Assembly (NCBI RefSeq): GCF_015999245.1
Contig: NZ_JAEAMR010000003.1
Coordinates: 168,157-232,156 of the forward strand
Direction of reading: 5' to 3'
Length of the DNA: 64,000 nt
DNA from: Streptomyces sp. AV19
GTDB taxonomy: Bacteria > Actinomycetota > Actinomycetes > Streptomycetales > Streptomycetaceae
A model generated the notes under the pieces. That model saw only the letters and a program-made list of their open reading frames with translations. It searched no databases and was not told the DNA's origin. A program made the translations under genes and the position numbers. Numbering within the stretch: the first letter of the stretch is position 1; each line of letters begins with the position of its first letter. This document shows, in pieces, positions 1-12,062 of this stretch.

Positions 1-38
1 CCGCACGGGCGGGCAACGCGGCTGCGCCGCGTTCGTCC

Positions 39-1788
<1,750 letters not shown>

Positions 1789-2211
1789 GGGTTTTCCGCC
1801 CCTGCACCCGCCGGGGGCTTCGCCCCCTGGGCCCCGAAGCGCCCTTCGGGCGCTGTCCTCAAGCTCCCCGGAGGGGGCGGCCCCCAGACGGGCTGATTTG
1901 CGCGCCCGGGCACGAATTTCAGCCTGTCCGGCGTTTGAGGACGAACGCGGCGCAGCCGCGTTGCGGGCCGAGGGGCGGAGCCCCGGAAGAAACGGTGAAA
2001 GGGCGGGGAGGGGCACTCAGCCCGTCTGGGGGCCGCCCCCTCCGGGGAGTTTGAGGACAACCGCGCGGAGCGCGGTTGCGGGTCCGGGGCGGAGACCCGA
2101 AAGGGGTGAAGGGGCGCACCCCCTGCGGAAACGGCGAAATGAGGGTGCCCCCTCTGGGGGAGGGCCCGGGGCGATCTACCCCCGGGCAGACCCCGGTGGC
2201 ATGGTGAACAC
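1789..2211. repeat. Mosaic intergenic repeat block downstream of hppD
   Basis: No gene is supported in these 423 bases. Two perfect hairpins follow the hppD stop: GGGGGC-TTC-GCCCCC (1813-1827) and GCGCCC-TTC-GGGCGC (1839-1853). After them come repeat modules seen elsewhere in the window: the GTCC...GAGGAC core in short form (about 1923-1944) and long form (about 2020-2058), and the 19-mer GAAACGGTGAAAGGGCGGG at 1989-2007. The hairpins probably terminate hppD transcription; the modules look like non-coding repetitive DNA. Confidence 0.8.
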
Positions 2212-3579
2212 ATGGGCGACCTGATCCAGCTACTCCGCGAAGGACTCCCCGCCACCGCAGTCCTCACCGACCCGGACATCACCGCCTCCTACGCCAACGA
2301 CATGGCGAGCTTCTGCGCCGCCGGCGCACCCGCCGCCGTCGTCCTGCCCCGCACCACGGAGCAGGTGCAGCACGTCATGCGCACCGCCACCGCACTGCGC
2401 GTCCCCGTCGTCCCGCAGGGAGCCCGCACCGGGCTCTCCGGCGCGGCCAACGCCACGGACGGCTGCATCGTCCTCTCCCTGGTCAAGATGGACCGGATCC
2501 TCGAGATCGACCCGGCCGAGCGCATCGCCGTCGTCGAGCCGGGCGTCGTCAACGCCGTCCTCTCCCGCGCCGTCGCCGAGCAGGGCCTCTACTACCCACC
2601 CGATCCCTCCAGTTGGGAACAGTGCACCATCGGCGGCAACATCGGCACCGCCTCCGGCGGCCTGTGCTGCGTCAAGTACGGCGTGACCGCCGAGTACGTC
2701 CTCGGCCTGGACGTCGTCCTCGCCGACGGCCGGCTGCTGACCACCGGCCGCCGCACCGCCAAGGGCGTGGCCGGCTACGACCTGACGCGGCTGTTCGTCG
2801 GCTCGGAGGGCAGCCTCGGCGTCGTCGTGCGGGCCGTCCTCGCGCTGAAGCCCGCGCCGCCCCGGCAGCTCGCGCTGGCGGCCGAGTTCCCGTCGGCGGC
2901 GGCCGCCTGCGAGGCGGTCCGCCGGATCATGGCCGGTGGCCACGCCCCGTCCCTCCTGGAGCTGATGGACCGCACGACGCTCCGCGCCGTCAACGCCCTG
3001 ACCGGCATGGGACTCCCGGAGTCCACGGAGGCCCTGCTCCTGGCCGCCTTCGACACCCCCGACCCGGCCCCGCACCTGGCCGCCGTCGGCGAGCTGTGCA
3101 CCGCCGCCGGAGCCACCGAGGTCGTCCCCGCCGACGACCCCGCCGAGTCCGAACTCCTGCTGCACGCACGGCGGATGGCGCTGCCCGCGCTGGAGGCCCT
3201 GCGCCCCGCCACGATGATCGACGACGTGTGCGTGCCCCGCTCCCGCCTCGCCGAACTCCTCGACGGCACCGCCGCCATCGCCGACAAGCACGGCCTGACC
3301 ATCGGCGTCTGCGCCCACGCGGGCGACGGCAACACCCACCCCGTCGTCTGCTTCGACCCCGCCGACGAGGACGAGGCGAGCCGGGCCCGGGAGTCCTTCG
3401 ACGAGATCATGGCCCTGGGCCTGGAGCTCGGCGGGACGATCACCGGGGAGCACGGGGTCGGCCTGCTGAAGAAGGACTGGCTGGCCAGGGAGGCCGGCCC
3501 GGTGGCGATGGAGCTGCAACGGGGGATCAAGGCGGTCTTCGACCCCCTGGGCCTGCTGAACCCCGGCAAGGTGCTGTGA
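2212..3579 (+). CDS. FAD-linked oxidase of the GlcD / D-lactate dehydrogenase family
   Basis: A 455-residue flavoprotein predicted to oxidise a 2-hydroxy acid such as D-lactate or glycolate. The N-terminal PCMH FAD-binding domain (about 35-215) carries the flavin-phosphate signature PQGARTGLSGAANA, and the C-terminal FAD-oxidase domain ends in the family motifs GTITGEHGVGLLK and NPGKVL. Length matches GlcD-type subunits. No Shine-Dalgarno sequence precedes the ATG, so translation may be leaderless. It is monocistronic between repeat blocks, with no GlcE/GlcF subunits beside it, and the substrate cannot be read from sequence. Confidence 0.9.
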   Translation: MGDLIQLLREGLPATAVLTDPDITASYANDMASFCAAGAPAAVVLPRTTEQVQHVMRTATALRVPVVPQGARTGLSGAANATDGCIVLSLVKMDRILEIDPAERIAVVEPGVVNAVLSRAVAEQGLYYPPDPSSWEQCTIGGNIGTASGGLCCVKYGVTAEYVLGLDVVLADGRLLTTGRRTAKGVAGYDLTRLFVGSEGSLGVVVRAVLALKPAPPRQLALAAEFPSAAAACEAVRRIMAGGHAPSLLELMDRTTLRAVNALTGMGLPESTEALLLAAFDTPDPAPHLAAVGELCTAAGATEVVPADDPAESELLLHARRMALPALEALRPATMIDDVCVPRSRLAELLDGTAAIADKHGLTIGVCAHAGDGNTHPVVCFDPADEDEASRARESFDEIMALGLELGGTITGEHGVGLLKKDWLAREAGPVAMELQRGIKAVFDPLGLLNPGKVL

Positions 3580-4334
3580 GCGAAGGGGCTGTGACCCGGG
3601 GCGCCGGGGGACGTCCCCGGCGCCGCCCCCGCCCCCCCGCCCGGCCCCGCCCGACGCCCCCCGCAACTCCCGCAACCCCGCGTCCAGCGCCCGCCACTTC
3701 CCCTCCGCGCCCCCCGCCCCCAGTCGCAGCGTGCTCTCCAGCCACGTGCGCACCGCCCGGGCCGGTGCCTCCAGCAGCGACGGGCTGGTTTCGGGGCTCC
3801 GCCCCGGACCCCGTGTCGCGGCTTCGCCGCTCGTCCTCAAACTCCCCGGAGGGGGCAACCCCCAGACAGGCTGACAGCGCGCGCCCGAGCCGAAGTGCGC
3901 GCCCGAGCGGAAGTCTGCGCCCGAGCGGAAGTCTGCACCTGGACGGAAGTCTGCACCTGGACGGAAGCCGGCGCTTGGGCGGAAGTCTGCGCCGGGCTGG
4001 ACATCCTGCGTGGGGCTGGTACATCCCGCGCGGGCACGAATCAGCCCGTCTGGGGTCGCCCCCTCCGGGGAGTTTGAGGGACAGCGCCCGGAGGGCGCTT
4101 CGGGGGTGCAGGGGGCGGAGCCCCCGCCTCGCCGCGCGGAGCGCGGTTTCAGGGGTCCAGGGGGCGAAGCCCCCGGTCAACGCGGCGCAGCCGCGATGGG
4201 GGTACCCCCTCTGGGGGAGGGCCCCGGGGCTTGCCCCGGAAGAAACGGTGAAAGGGCGGGCCGGGGGCAACGCAAAACCCCCGGGACCGACCAGCGGCCC
4301 CGGGGGTTCGACGCGAACGCGACGCGCGCGAGGA
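3580..4334. repeat. Repeat-filled 755-bp gap between convergent genes
   Basis: No conserved protein is encoded here. The gap contains a C-rich stretch (3600-3760), two long-form GAGGAC repeat cores in opposite orientation (about 3831-3874 and 4039-4079), an 18-bp tandem repeat array (3881-4006), and the 19-mer GAAACGGTGAAAGGGCGGG at 4242-4260. It separates the convergent FAD oxidase and nagE2 genes and is the longest non-coding stretch of the window. Confidence 0.8.
3881..4006. repeat. 18-bp tandem repeat, seven units
   Basis: Seven contiguous units follow the pattern GCGCCCGAGCGGAAGTCT, starting at 3881, 3899, 3917, 3935, 3953, 3971 and 3989. Units 2 and 3 are identical; the others differ at a few positions and the last is degraded. 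Because 18 is a multiple of 3, one frame of the opposite strand reads as a six-residue periodic peptide, but without a credible start or family resemblance. Confidence 0.9.
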
Positions 4335-5735
<1,401 letters not shown>

Positions 5736-5800
5736 CGGATTCCTCCAGGTGAGGCGGGCACTCGGAGATCGGGGGATCGAGGGGGAGATGGCCCGCTTAA

Positions 5801-5832
5801 TTTGGTCTACACCACTAGTGGTTTAGACCTGT
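5801..5832. promoter_or_regulatory. Two adjacent dre operators (DasR) upstream of nagE2
   Basis: TGGTCTACACCA (5803-5814) and TGGTTTAGACCT (5819-5830) each match the DasR consensus TGGTCTAGACCA, at 11 and 10 of 12 positions, and are spaced 16 bp apart. Flanking bases also fit the 16-bp dre. They sit between nagE2 and nagE1, upstream of nagE2. Confidence 0.85.
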
Positions 5833-5947
5833 TGTAGCACGTGAAGCGGGCATAAAGGAATCCGTCAACAGCGGTGGCTTGTGACACACGGGGACTGTGG
5901 GGCGGTTCACGGACGGTTCACAAGAACCGCACCCGGAAGGCCCTGGA

Positions 5948-7258
5948 CTACTCCACCTTCTCGCGCTCCATCTCCTGTGCGATCTCCTCCGGTTCGCGCC
6001 CCGGCGTGGGGAGATCGAACTTGGCGATCGCGAAGCGGAACACCGCGTAATAAACGATCGCGAACGCGAAGCCGATCGGAATGATCAGCCACGGCCGGGT
6101 CGCCAGCCCCCAGTTGATCACGTAGTCGATCAGCCCTGCCGAGAAGCTGAACCCGTCGTGCACGCCGAGGCCCCACGTCACCGCCATCGACACCCCGGTG
6201 AGCAGCGCGTGCACAGCGTAGAGCGCGGGGGCGATGAAGAGGAAGGAGTACTCGATCGGCTCGGTCACACCCGTCACGAAGGACGTCAGAGCCACCGACA
6301 GCATCATTCCCCCGACCATCTTCCGGTTCTCCGGCCGGGCCGTGTGCGCGATCGCCAGCGCCGCCGCGGGCAGGGCGAACATCATGATGGGGAAGAAGCC
6401 CGAGGTGAACTGCCCGGCCGTCGGGTCGCCGGCCAGGAAGCGGTTGATGTCGCCGTGCACCACGGTCCCGTCCGGCTTGGTGAACGAGCCGAACTGGAAC
6501 CACATGAACGTGTTCAGGAACTGGTGCAGCCCCACCACCAGCAGCGCCCGGTTCGCGACGCCGAAGATGCCCGAGCCCGTCGGCCCCAGGTCGGTCAGCC
6601 AGCGGCTGAAGCTCGTCAGCCCGTCGCCGACCGGCGGCCAGACGAAGAGGCAGACGACGGCGAAGACCAGCGCCACGAACGACATCATGATCGGGACGAG
6701 CCGGCGGCCGTTGAAGAAGCCCAGCCAGTCCACCAGCCGCACCCGGTGGAAGCGCACCCAGAACCAGGCGCTCAGCAGGCCGATCACGATGCCGCCGAAG
6801 ACCCCGGGGTTCTGGAAGGTCGCGAGCGTCGCCGCGCCCGTCCCGGTCACGCACACCCCGCTCCACAGCCCGGCACCGGAGAACGTCGTGGTCCGCGGGC
6901 AGTCCTCGGGGAACTGGTGGAGGACGGAGAAGTAGACGAGGAAGGCCACCACCGCGGCGAGCGCCGTCGAGCCGTCCGCCTTCTTCGCCATGCCGATGGC
7001 CACGCCCACGCAGAACAGCAGCGGCAGTCCGAGGGAGGAGTCCAGCAGCGCGCCGCCCGCGCCGGCGAAGACCTTCGCCACGTCCGTCCAGCCCAGGCCG
7101 TCCTTGCCGAAGACGTCCGGCTGCCCCAGCCGGTTGAGGATCCCGGCGGCCGGGAGGACCGCGATCGGCAGCTGGAGGCTGCGGCCCATCTTCTGCAGGC
7201 CCTGCAGAAGCCCCTGCAGGCGCTTGCGCTGCCGTCCCGCCGCGGCCTCCGCGCTCAT
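5948..7258 (-). CDS. nagE1: PTS N-acetylglucosamine permease IIC (NagE1-like)
   Basis: A 436-residue EIIC permease paralogous to the neighbouring NagE2 and sharing GVTEPIEYSFLFIAPALY, the GDINRFLAGDPTAGQF loop and the same membrane topology, but without the Lys-rich tail. It takes up GlcNAc with the shared IIB domain NagF and a IIA encoded elsewhere. The start at 7258 has GGGAGG at good spacing. A near-perfect dre site lies about 25 bp upstream of the start codon. It is divergent from nagF and in tandem with nagE2. Confidence 0.92.
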   Translation of the reverse strand: MSAEAAAGRQRKRLQGLLQGLQKMGRSLQLPIAVLPAAGILNRLGQPDVFGKDGLGWTDVAKVFAGAGGALLDSSLGLPLLFCVGVAIGMAKKADGSTALAAVVAFLVYFSVLHQFPEDCPRTTTFSGAGLWSGVCVTGTGAATLATFQNPGVFGGIVIGLLSAWFWVRFHRVRLVDWLGFFNGRRLVPIMMSFVALVFAVVCLFVWPPVGDGLTSFSRWLTDLGPTGSGIFGVANRALLVVGLHQFLNTFMWFQFGSFTKPDGTVVHGDINRFLAGDPTAGQFTSGFFPIMMFALPAAALAIAHTARPENRKMVGGMMLSVALTSFVTGVTEPIEYSFLFIAPALYAVHALLTGVSMAVTWGLGVHDGFSFSAGLIDYVINWGLATRPWLIIPIGFAFAIVYYAVFRFAIAKFDLPTPGREPEEIAQEMEREKVE

Positions 7259-7280
7259 CTTGCGTCCTCCCGACTGGCAT

Positions 7281-7296
7281 ACTGGTGTAGACCACT
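7281..7296. promoter_or_regulatory. dre operator (DasR) upstream of nagE1
   Basis: ACTGGTGTAGACCACT differs from the 16-bp dre consensus at a single position. It lies 23-38 bp upstream of the nagE1 start in the gap divergent from nagF, so DasR bound here could affect both directions. Confidence 0.85.
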
Positions 7297-7450
7297 TAGG
7301 GGTGCGGTTCGGTCCTCCGGAGCGCAGGGCCCGGTGGCCGCCATCATTCGTCAGATGGCGGGCAAACGCCCACGTAATTGCTCTGAACGTGGTCTACCGT
7401 GTGAAAGCCGGTCGGCGGGACCGCCGAGGGCCGAGACAACAGGAGTGCAC

Positions 7451-7684
7451 ATGGCCACCAAGGCTGAGAAGATCGTCGCCGGGCTCGGCGGGATCGGCAA
7501 CATCGAGGAGATCGAGGGCTGCATCACCCGTCTCCGCACCGAGGTCGTGGACCCCGCGCTCGTCGACGAGGCCGCGCTCAAGGCCGCCGGCGCCCACGGC
7601 GTCGTGAAGATGGGCACCGCGATCCAGGTCGTCATCGGCACCGACGCCGACCCGATCGCCGCCGACATCGAGGACATGATGTGA
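7451..7684 (+). CDS. nagF: PTS glucose/GlcNAc IIB component
   Basis: A 77-residue free-standing EIIB domain that passes phosphate from IIA to the sugar carried by NagE1/NagE2. The phosphorylated cysteine is Cys24 in IEGCITRLR, the family signature. The start at 7451 has AGGAG seven bases upstream; the frame is open far upstream but only as an antisense shadow of nagE1. It is divergent from nagE1 and followed by a strong hairpin. A half dre site (TGGTCTA at 7390-7396) precedes it. Confidence 0.93.
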   Translation: MATKAEKIVAGLGGIGNIEEIEGCITRLRTEVVDPALVDEAALKAAGAHGVVKMGTAIQVVIGTDADPIAADIEDMM

Positions 7685-7701
7685 GCCGCTGAGCTCCTGC
7701 G

Positions 7702-7737
7702 GAAGGGCCCCGGATCCGGAACGGAACGGGGCCCTTC
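7702..7737 (+). terminator. Hairpin terminator after nagF
   Basis: GAAGGGCCCC (7702-7711) pairs perfectly with GGGGCCCTTC (7728-7737) around a 16-base loop, 17 bases after the nagF stop and just before the rph promoter. There is no U-tract, which is usual in Streptomyces. Confidence 0.8.
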
Positions 7738-7760
7738 GGCTTGCCTATAGGCTCATGAGC

Positions 7761-8492
<732 letters not shown>

Positions 8493-8573
8493 CTACCATT
8501 CGTGGGGGTACGGCAGCCAGCTCGTACCCCACGAAGCACAGGGCAACGAAGCCCATCGGAGGGGAACCGTCCC

Positions 8574-8972
8574 ATGGCCTCGCGCCGCCACCGCACCGCC
8601 GCCGCCGCGGCACTCGCCGCCGTCCTCGCCGTACCCGCCGTCTCCGGGTGTTCCCAGGCGGCGAAGGCGGTGGACTGCGCCTCCCTCGCCGAGGACCTCG
8701 GCGGTGACGTCGACGACCTCCGCGGCGCGATCCGCGACGACTCCAAGGACCCGCAGGCGGCCCAGGAGTTCATCGACAGGATCAACCGGGATCTGGGCAA
8801 GGTCACCAAGCAGACCGAGACCGAGGGCGACTCCGACGTCAAGGACGCGACCGTCGAACTGACCGTCGCCGTGGACGACATCCAGGACAGCATCGGCGAC
8901 GGCGAGCGCCCCGACGTGAGCCACCTGACCAAGGCGGCGGACTCCCTGACCAAGGCCTGCGCGGCGGGCTGA
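8574..8972 (+). CDS. Small secreted lipoprotein of unknown function
   Basis: A 132-residue protein with an N-terminal signal peptide (about 1-24) ending in the lipobox VSGC, so it should be lipidated and anchored outside the membrane. The mature part is acidic, helical and carries two more cysteines near its ends. The ATG at 8574 has GGAGGGG nine bases upstream. It sits between rph and rdgB. I do not recognise a functional family. Confidence 0.85.
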   Translation: MASRRHRTAAAAALAAVLAVPAVSGCSQAAKAVDCASLAEDLGGDVDDLRGAIRDDSKDPQAAQEFIDRINRDLGKVTKQTETEGDSDVKDATVELTVAVDDIQDSIGDGERPDVSHLTKAADSLTKACAAG

Positions 8973-9022
8973 CCGATGCCTGCGCGGCGGGCGGCCGGGG
9001 CGCCCGTGAATAATCGGGCCCC

Positions 9023-9625
9023 ATGAACCGCCTGATCCTCGCCACCCGCAACGCCGGAAAGATCGTCGAGCTGCGCCGGATCCTCGCGGACGCCGCGCTC
9101 GACGTCGAACTCGTCGGCACGGACGCCTACCCCGAGATCCCGGACGTCAAGGAGACGGGCGTCACCTTCGCCGAGAACGCCCTCCTCAAGGCGCACGCCC
9201 TCGCCCGCGCCACCGGCCTGCCGGCCGTGGCCGACGACTCCGGCCTGTGCGTGGACGTCCTGGGCGGCGCGCCCGGCATCTTCTCCGCCCGCTGGTCCGG
9301 CCGCCACGGCGACGACAGGGCCAACCTGGAGCTGCTCCTGGCCCAGCTCTCCGACATCGCGGACGAGCACCGGACCGCCCACTTCTTCTGCGCCGCCGCC
9401 CTGGCCCTCCCCGACGGCACGGAGCGCGTCGTCGAGGGCCGCCTGCGCGGCACCCTCCGCCACGAGCCGTCGGGAACCGGCGGCTTCGGCTACGACCCGA
9501 TCCTCCAGCCGCTCGGCGAGGTGCGCACCTGCGCGGAGCTGACGGCGGCGGAGAAGAACGCGATCAGCCATCGGGGCGAGGCGTTCCGGGGGTTGGTGCC
9601 GGTGGTGCGGGAGTTGTTGGGCTGA
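9023..9625 (+). CDS. rdgB: XTP/dITP diphosphatase (RdgB/HAM1)
   Basis: A 200-residue housecleaning pyrophosphatase that hydrolyses non-canonical purine nucleotides (dITP, XTP). Family motifs are LATRNAGKIVELR at the N terminus, the metal-binding VADDSGLCVDVLGGAPGIFS, and EKNAISHRGEAF at the C terminus. An AT-rich GAATAAT (9008-9014) sits just before the start and there is no Shine-Dalgarno, so leaderless expression is plausible. A strong hairpin separates it from the convergent tRNA-Leu. Confidence 0.95.
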   Translation: MNRLILATRNAGKIVELRRILADAALDVELVGTDAYPEIPDVKETGVTFAENALLKAHALARATGLPAVADDSGLCVDVLGGAPGIFSARWSGRHGDDRANLELLLAQLSDIADEHRTAHFFCAAALALPDGTERVVEGRLRGTLRHEPSGTGGFGYDPILQPLGEVRTCAELTAAEKNAISHRGEAFRGLVPVVRELLG

Positions 9626-9651
9626 GCCGCTTCGGCTTCTTCCGGACAGAG

Positions 9652-9691
9652 AAACGGCCTGCGCATCGCACTTTCGATTCGCAGGCCGTTT
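9652..9691. terminator. Bidirectional terminator between rdgB and tRNA-Leu
   Basis: AAACGGCCTGCG (9652-9663) and CGCAGGCCGTTT (9680-9691) form a perfect 12-bp stem with a 16-base loop, with A and T runs at the outer ends. It suits termination of both convergent transcripts. Confidence 0.85.
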
Positions 9692-9694
9692 GTG

Positions 9695-9778
9695 TGCGGC
9701 GGAAGGGATTCGAACCCTCAAGCCGTTTCACCGGCCACAGATCCTAAGTCTGCTGCGTCGCCACTGCGCCACCGCCGC
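9695..9778 (-). tRNA. tRNA-Leu (anticodon UAG)
   Basis: On the minus strand, GCGGCGG pairs with CCGCCGC as a seven-bp acceptor stem. The anticodon stem GCAGA/TCTGT encloses the loop CTTAGGA, giving anticodon UAG. A long variable arm marks a class II leucine tRNA. CCA is not encoded. It should read CUA codons and is distinct from bldA (UAA anticodon). Confidence 0.95.
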
Positions 9779-9779
9779 T

Positions 9780-9810
9780 AGCCGCCAGCCATGATACTGG
9801 GCTGGCGGCT
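9780..9810. terminator. Hairpin between the HNH gene and tRNA-Leu
   Basis: AGCCGCCAGCC (9780-9790) and GGCTGGCGGCT (9800-9810) form a perfect 11-bp stem with a 9-base loop, directly upstream of the tRNA 5' end and 20 bases beyond the HNH stop. It probably terminates the HNH operon; a processing role for the tRNA leader is possible. Confidence 0.6.
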
Positions 9811-9830
9811 GGAAGGGGCAACGGGACGGG

Positions 9831-10832
9831 TCACACCTCGATCGACCGCTTCCGTCGGCGATTCCGGCACCAGGTGTCCGTCAAGGCGTGGCAGTTGGGG
9901 CAGAGGTAGCGGAGGTTCTCCGAACGGTTGTCGAGCCAGTCGCCGTTGACGTGGTCGATCTGCAAGGTGATCCGCTTGCCGAGCCATGTGCCCTCGTTGC
10001 CGCACGAAGCGCACTGGTAGGGGCGGCCGACCTCGCCGAGTGCCCGATGGAGCCGTTCGCGGTTCACGCGCGGTGAGCCTTGCGGGGAGATGCGGAGCAC
10101 CTGCTCGGCGATGCGCCTCGGTTCGGCGGTGCGGACGGGACCCCAGGTTTTCCGCTTGAAGTGGGATGTATCCAGGTCGAGTTGCAAGCACCGCCGACGC
10201 ACGCGCCTATGGTTCGTATCGTTCACCGGCAGTCCAAGCGTGCGCATCACGTCGGCGAAGCTGGTCGCCTTGGCCGCAGCGTCCCGCAGGCGATCCTCGG
10301 GCAGGGCGAGGCGTGCGTTACGGAAGTGGCTGGTGTCGGTACCCGACTCCCTGAGCATGCGGGCGAGAACCGCACGGGAACGGCCGTTGTCCGGGACTCC
10401 GAGGTGGCGCGCCGCATCCCTGATGCTGGTTGCCGAGGCGGCAGCGGCCTTCAGCTCTTGAAGCATGATCGGCAAATCGAACTGAGGACGGCTCAGTCCG
10501 GGGAAGTGGCTCACGTCGATGCCTGCGGCGTCGATTCTGCGCCGGATGTGCGAGAGTGCTCCTGTCGTCGGCCTTGCCCTCAGCTTCTGCGCCACCTCGC
10601 ACAGGGTTGTGGACGTGGCTACGGCGGCGGCCATGCCCTCATCGGTGTACCTGTGCCAAGGGCTCCGACGCTTGAAGTGGCTGGTGTCGATGCCGTGGGC
10701 GGCGGCCTTTTCCTGGAGCACTCGGCGTCTGCCGCCGCTCGCCTTCATGCCCAGCCTGCGCATGAGATCTGCCCAACTGGTTGAGGCCGCAGCGGCGGAA
10801 GCCAGAGTATTGCGGTCGTAGGGGTCAGCCAT
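9831..10832 (-). CDS. HNH nuclease with four tandem TSHF modules
   Basis: A 333-residue protein with four modules of about 50-58 residues. Each carries a helical S/T-x-x-x-V-x-x-x-LG stretch and ends in a DTSHF-like motif (DTSHF, DVSHF, DTSHF, DTSHF). A C-terminal HNH domain follows: CASC zinc knuckle, IDHVNG with the catalytic His, N in SENLRYLCPNCHALT, and a second zinc pair. Such modules are known singly in HNH proteins; fourfold repetition suggests DNA-sequence reading (inference). The start at 10832 overlaps the upstream gene's stop by eight bases, implying coupling; an in-frame GTG at 10883 is possible. Target and biological role are unknown. Confidence 0.85.
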   Translation of the reverse strand: MADPYDRNTLASAAAASTSWADLMRRLGMKASGGRRRVLQEKAAAHGIDTSHFKRRSPWHRYTDEGMAAAVATSTTLCEVAQKLRARPTTGALSHIRRRIDAAGIDVSHFPGLSRPQFDLPIMLQELKAAAASATSIRDAARHLGVPDNGRSRAVLARMLRESGTDTSHFRNARLALPEDRLRDAAAKATSFADVMRTLGLPVNDTNHRRVRRRCLQLDLDTSHFKRKTWGPVRTAEPRRIAEQVLRISPQGSPRVNRERLHRALGEVGRPYQCASCGNEGTWLGKRITLQIDHVNGDWLDNRSENLRYLCPNCHALTDTWCRNRRRKRSIEV

Positions 10833-11247
10833 GCGCTCGGTCCTCTGCCCGAGTCGCGTAGCTCCCAGGCCCTGATGGCGCACCTAGCATAAGCCGGACC
10901 TGCGGTCGCTGTTCCCTCCCGACGAAATGGGAGGTGTCGATGCCGAGCGCGGCGCCCCTCCGCCCGATGTGGGCCTGGTTGCCGCCGACGGGATTGATGC
11001 CGAGGCGGCGGACGACCTCCTTCATGCTTGTGGACAGGGCGACGGCCGCACGCAGCGCCTCCTCCGTGTGCCGCACCCGCGCAGTTGTGAAGTGCGCGGT
11101 GTCGATGCCGGGTGCCGTCATGCGGTCACGGACGTACCGTCTGCTCCCCGCTGTCGGCTCGGTGCCGCAGTGGCGGACCACCTCGTCGTACGACGAGCAG
11201 GTCCGCGCGGCCTCGACGAGCGCCTGACAGGTGTACTTGACCGGCAC
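10825..11247 (-). CDS. Stand-alone two-module TSHF-repeat protein
   Basis: A 140-residue protein with two copies of the module found in the downstream HNH protein, ending DTAHF and DTSHF, but with no HNH nuclease domain. The start is GTG at 11247 preceded by GGGAGGG. Its 3' end overlaps the HNH gene start, so the two are one operon. It may be a DNA-binding partner or regulator of the nuclease, or the N-terminal part of a split gene (inference). It contains a rare CTA leucine codon (10885-10887). No other family resemblance is recognised. Confidence 0.75.
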   Translation of the reverse strand: MPVKYTCQALVEAARTCSSYDEVVRHCGTEPTAGSRRYVRDRMTAPGIDTAHFTTARVRHTEEALRAAVALSTSMKEVVRRLGINPVGGNQAHIGRRGAALGIDTSHFVGREQRPQVRLMLGAPSGPGSYATRAEDRAHG

Positions 11248-11534
11248 GATTTCCCTCCCGTGCCGCGCGTCGGCGGAACCCGGGCACGGCCGTGACGGCC
11301 GTACCCCGTTCCCGCCCGTGTCGCGGCGGTCCGTTGCTGGGTACGGCCGCCCTCCTGGCGGCCTCGCGTGGAGCAACGGGCGTACTCGTGAACGAGTTAC
11401 GGCCCTCGCGTGTGCGACGCGTCACACATGAACCCCGATCGCCAACCGCGTGTCCCCTTGAGGGAACGCGCCCGCTGATTTCCCCGTCCCTCACAGCGGA
11501 GGACAACGCGCAGCGAACCGAGGAAGAGAGCCCG

Positions 11535-12062
11535 ATGACCGACCGTGCCGTAACCCGTCGTCGGCGGGCCAGCGTGCGCACCCTTCTGGTGATATTCGGA
11601 GGGGTGACCGTGCTGCTGCTCGGCGGACTGTGGGTGGGACGCGGGGTGGACCGGGCGAGCGCGGTGTCCGACGCCCCGAAGACGGAGAAGGCACAGAAGG
11701 AGCGGGCCGACCGGTCGGCGGCCGTGGAGGTCGGCGGGACCGGTGAGCTGCCGGGCGTGCGGGACTGCGGGTACGGCGAGCCGCTGCGGGAGCCGAAGAT
11801 CATCACGCTGACCTGTGCCACCGGCGCCACGGTGGCCAGTGACATCGAATGGGACGAGTACTCCACGGACCGTGCCGAGGGGTACGGCGTCGTGCAGGTG
11901 TCGAGCGGGGCCAACGGCTCGGCGCGCACCTCGTTCCCCGCCCGGCTGACGCTCTCCGCGCCGCGGACGGTGGACGGGATGACGGCGTTCACCTCCCTGG
12001 AGGTGGCGTACACCGGCCTGACCCCGGCCGGGAAGACGACGGAGACGTACTCGATCGCGTGA
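11535..12062 (+). CDS. Membrane-anchored extracytoplasmic protein upstream of a sensor kinase
   Basis: A 175-residue protein with a basic N terminus and one hydrophobic segment (about 15-36), so either a signal anchor or an uncleaved signal. The exported part has two cysteines (about 77 and 95) that could form a disulfide and a beta-rich C terminus. The start at 11535 has AGGAAGAGAG upstream. Its stop codon overlaps the kinase start (TGATG), so the two are translationally coupled. A role as ligand-binding or accessory partner of the kinase is inference; no named family is recognised. Confidence 0.8.
   Translation: MTDRAVTRRRRASVRTLLVIFGGVTVLLLGGLWVGRGVDRASAVSDAPKTEKAQKERADRSAAVEVGGTGELPGVRDCGYGEPLREPKIITLTCATGATVASDIEWDEYSTDRAEGYGVVQVSSGANGSARTSFPARLTLSAPRTVDGMTAFTSLEVAYTGLTPAGKTTETYSIA

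Noticed and set aside
3881..4006. CRISPR array
   Set aside because: Units are contiguous without spacers and no cas genes are present.
3837..4037. Periodic peptide (QTSARA-like repeats) read from the minus strand of the 18-bp array
   Set aside because: It is the translation of a DNA minisatellite with no ribosome binding site or family resemblance, and it runs into dispersed repeats at both ends.
7390..7401. dre-like TGGTCTACCGTG upstream of nagF
   Set aside because: Only the left half matches; the right half has five mismatches, so it was kept as a half-site note and not as an operator.
5897..7450. Long open frame running into nagF from upstream
   Set aside because: It is the antisense shadow of nagE1; a ribosome binding site and the family length put the nagF start at 7451.
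9695..9778. tRNA-Leu as an attachment site for the HNH cassette
   Set aside because: The cassette lies on the 5' side of the tRNA, there is no duplicate of the tRNA 3' end nearby and no integrase gene.
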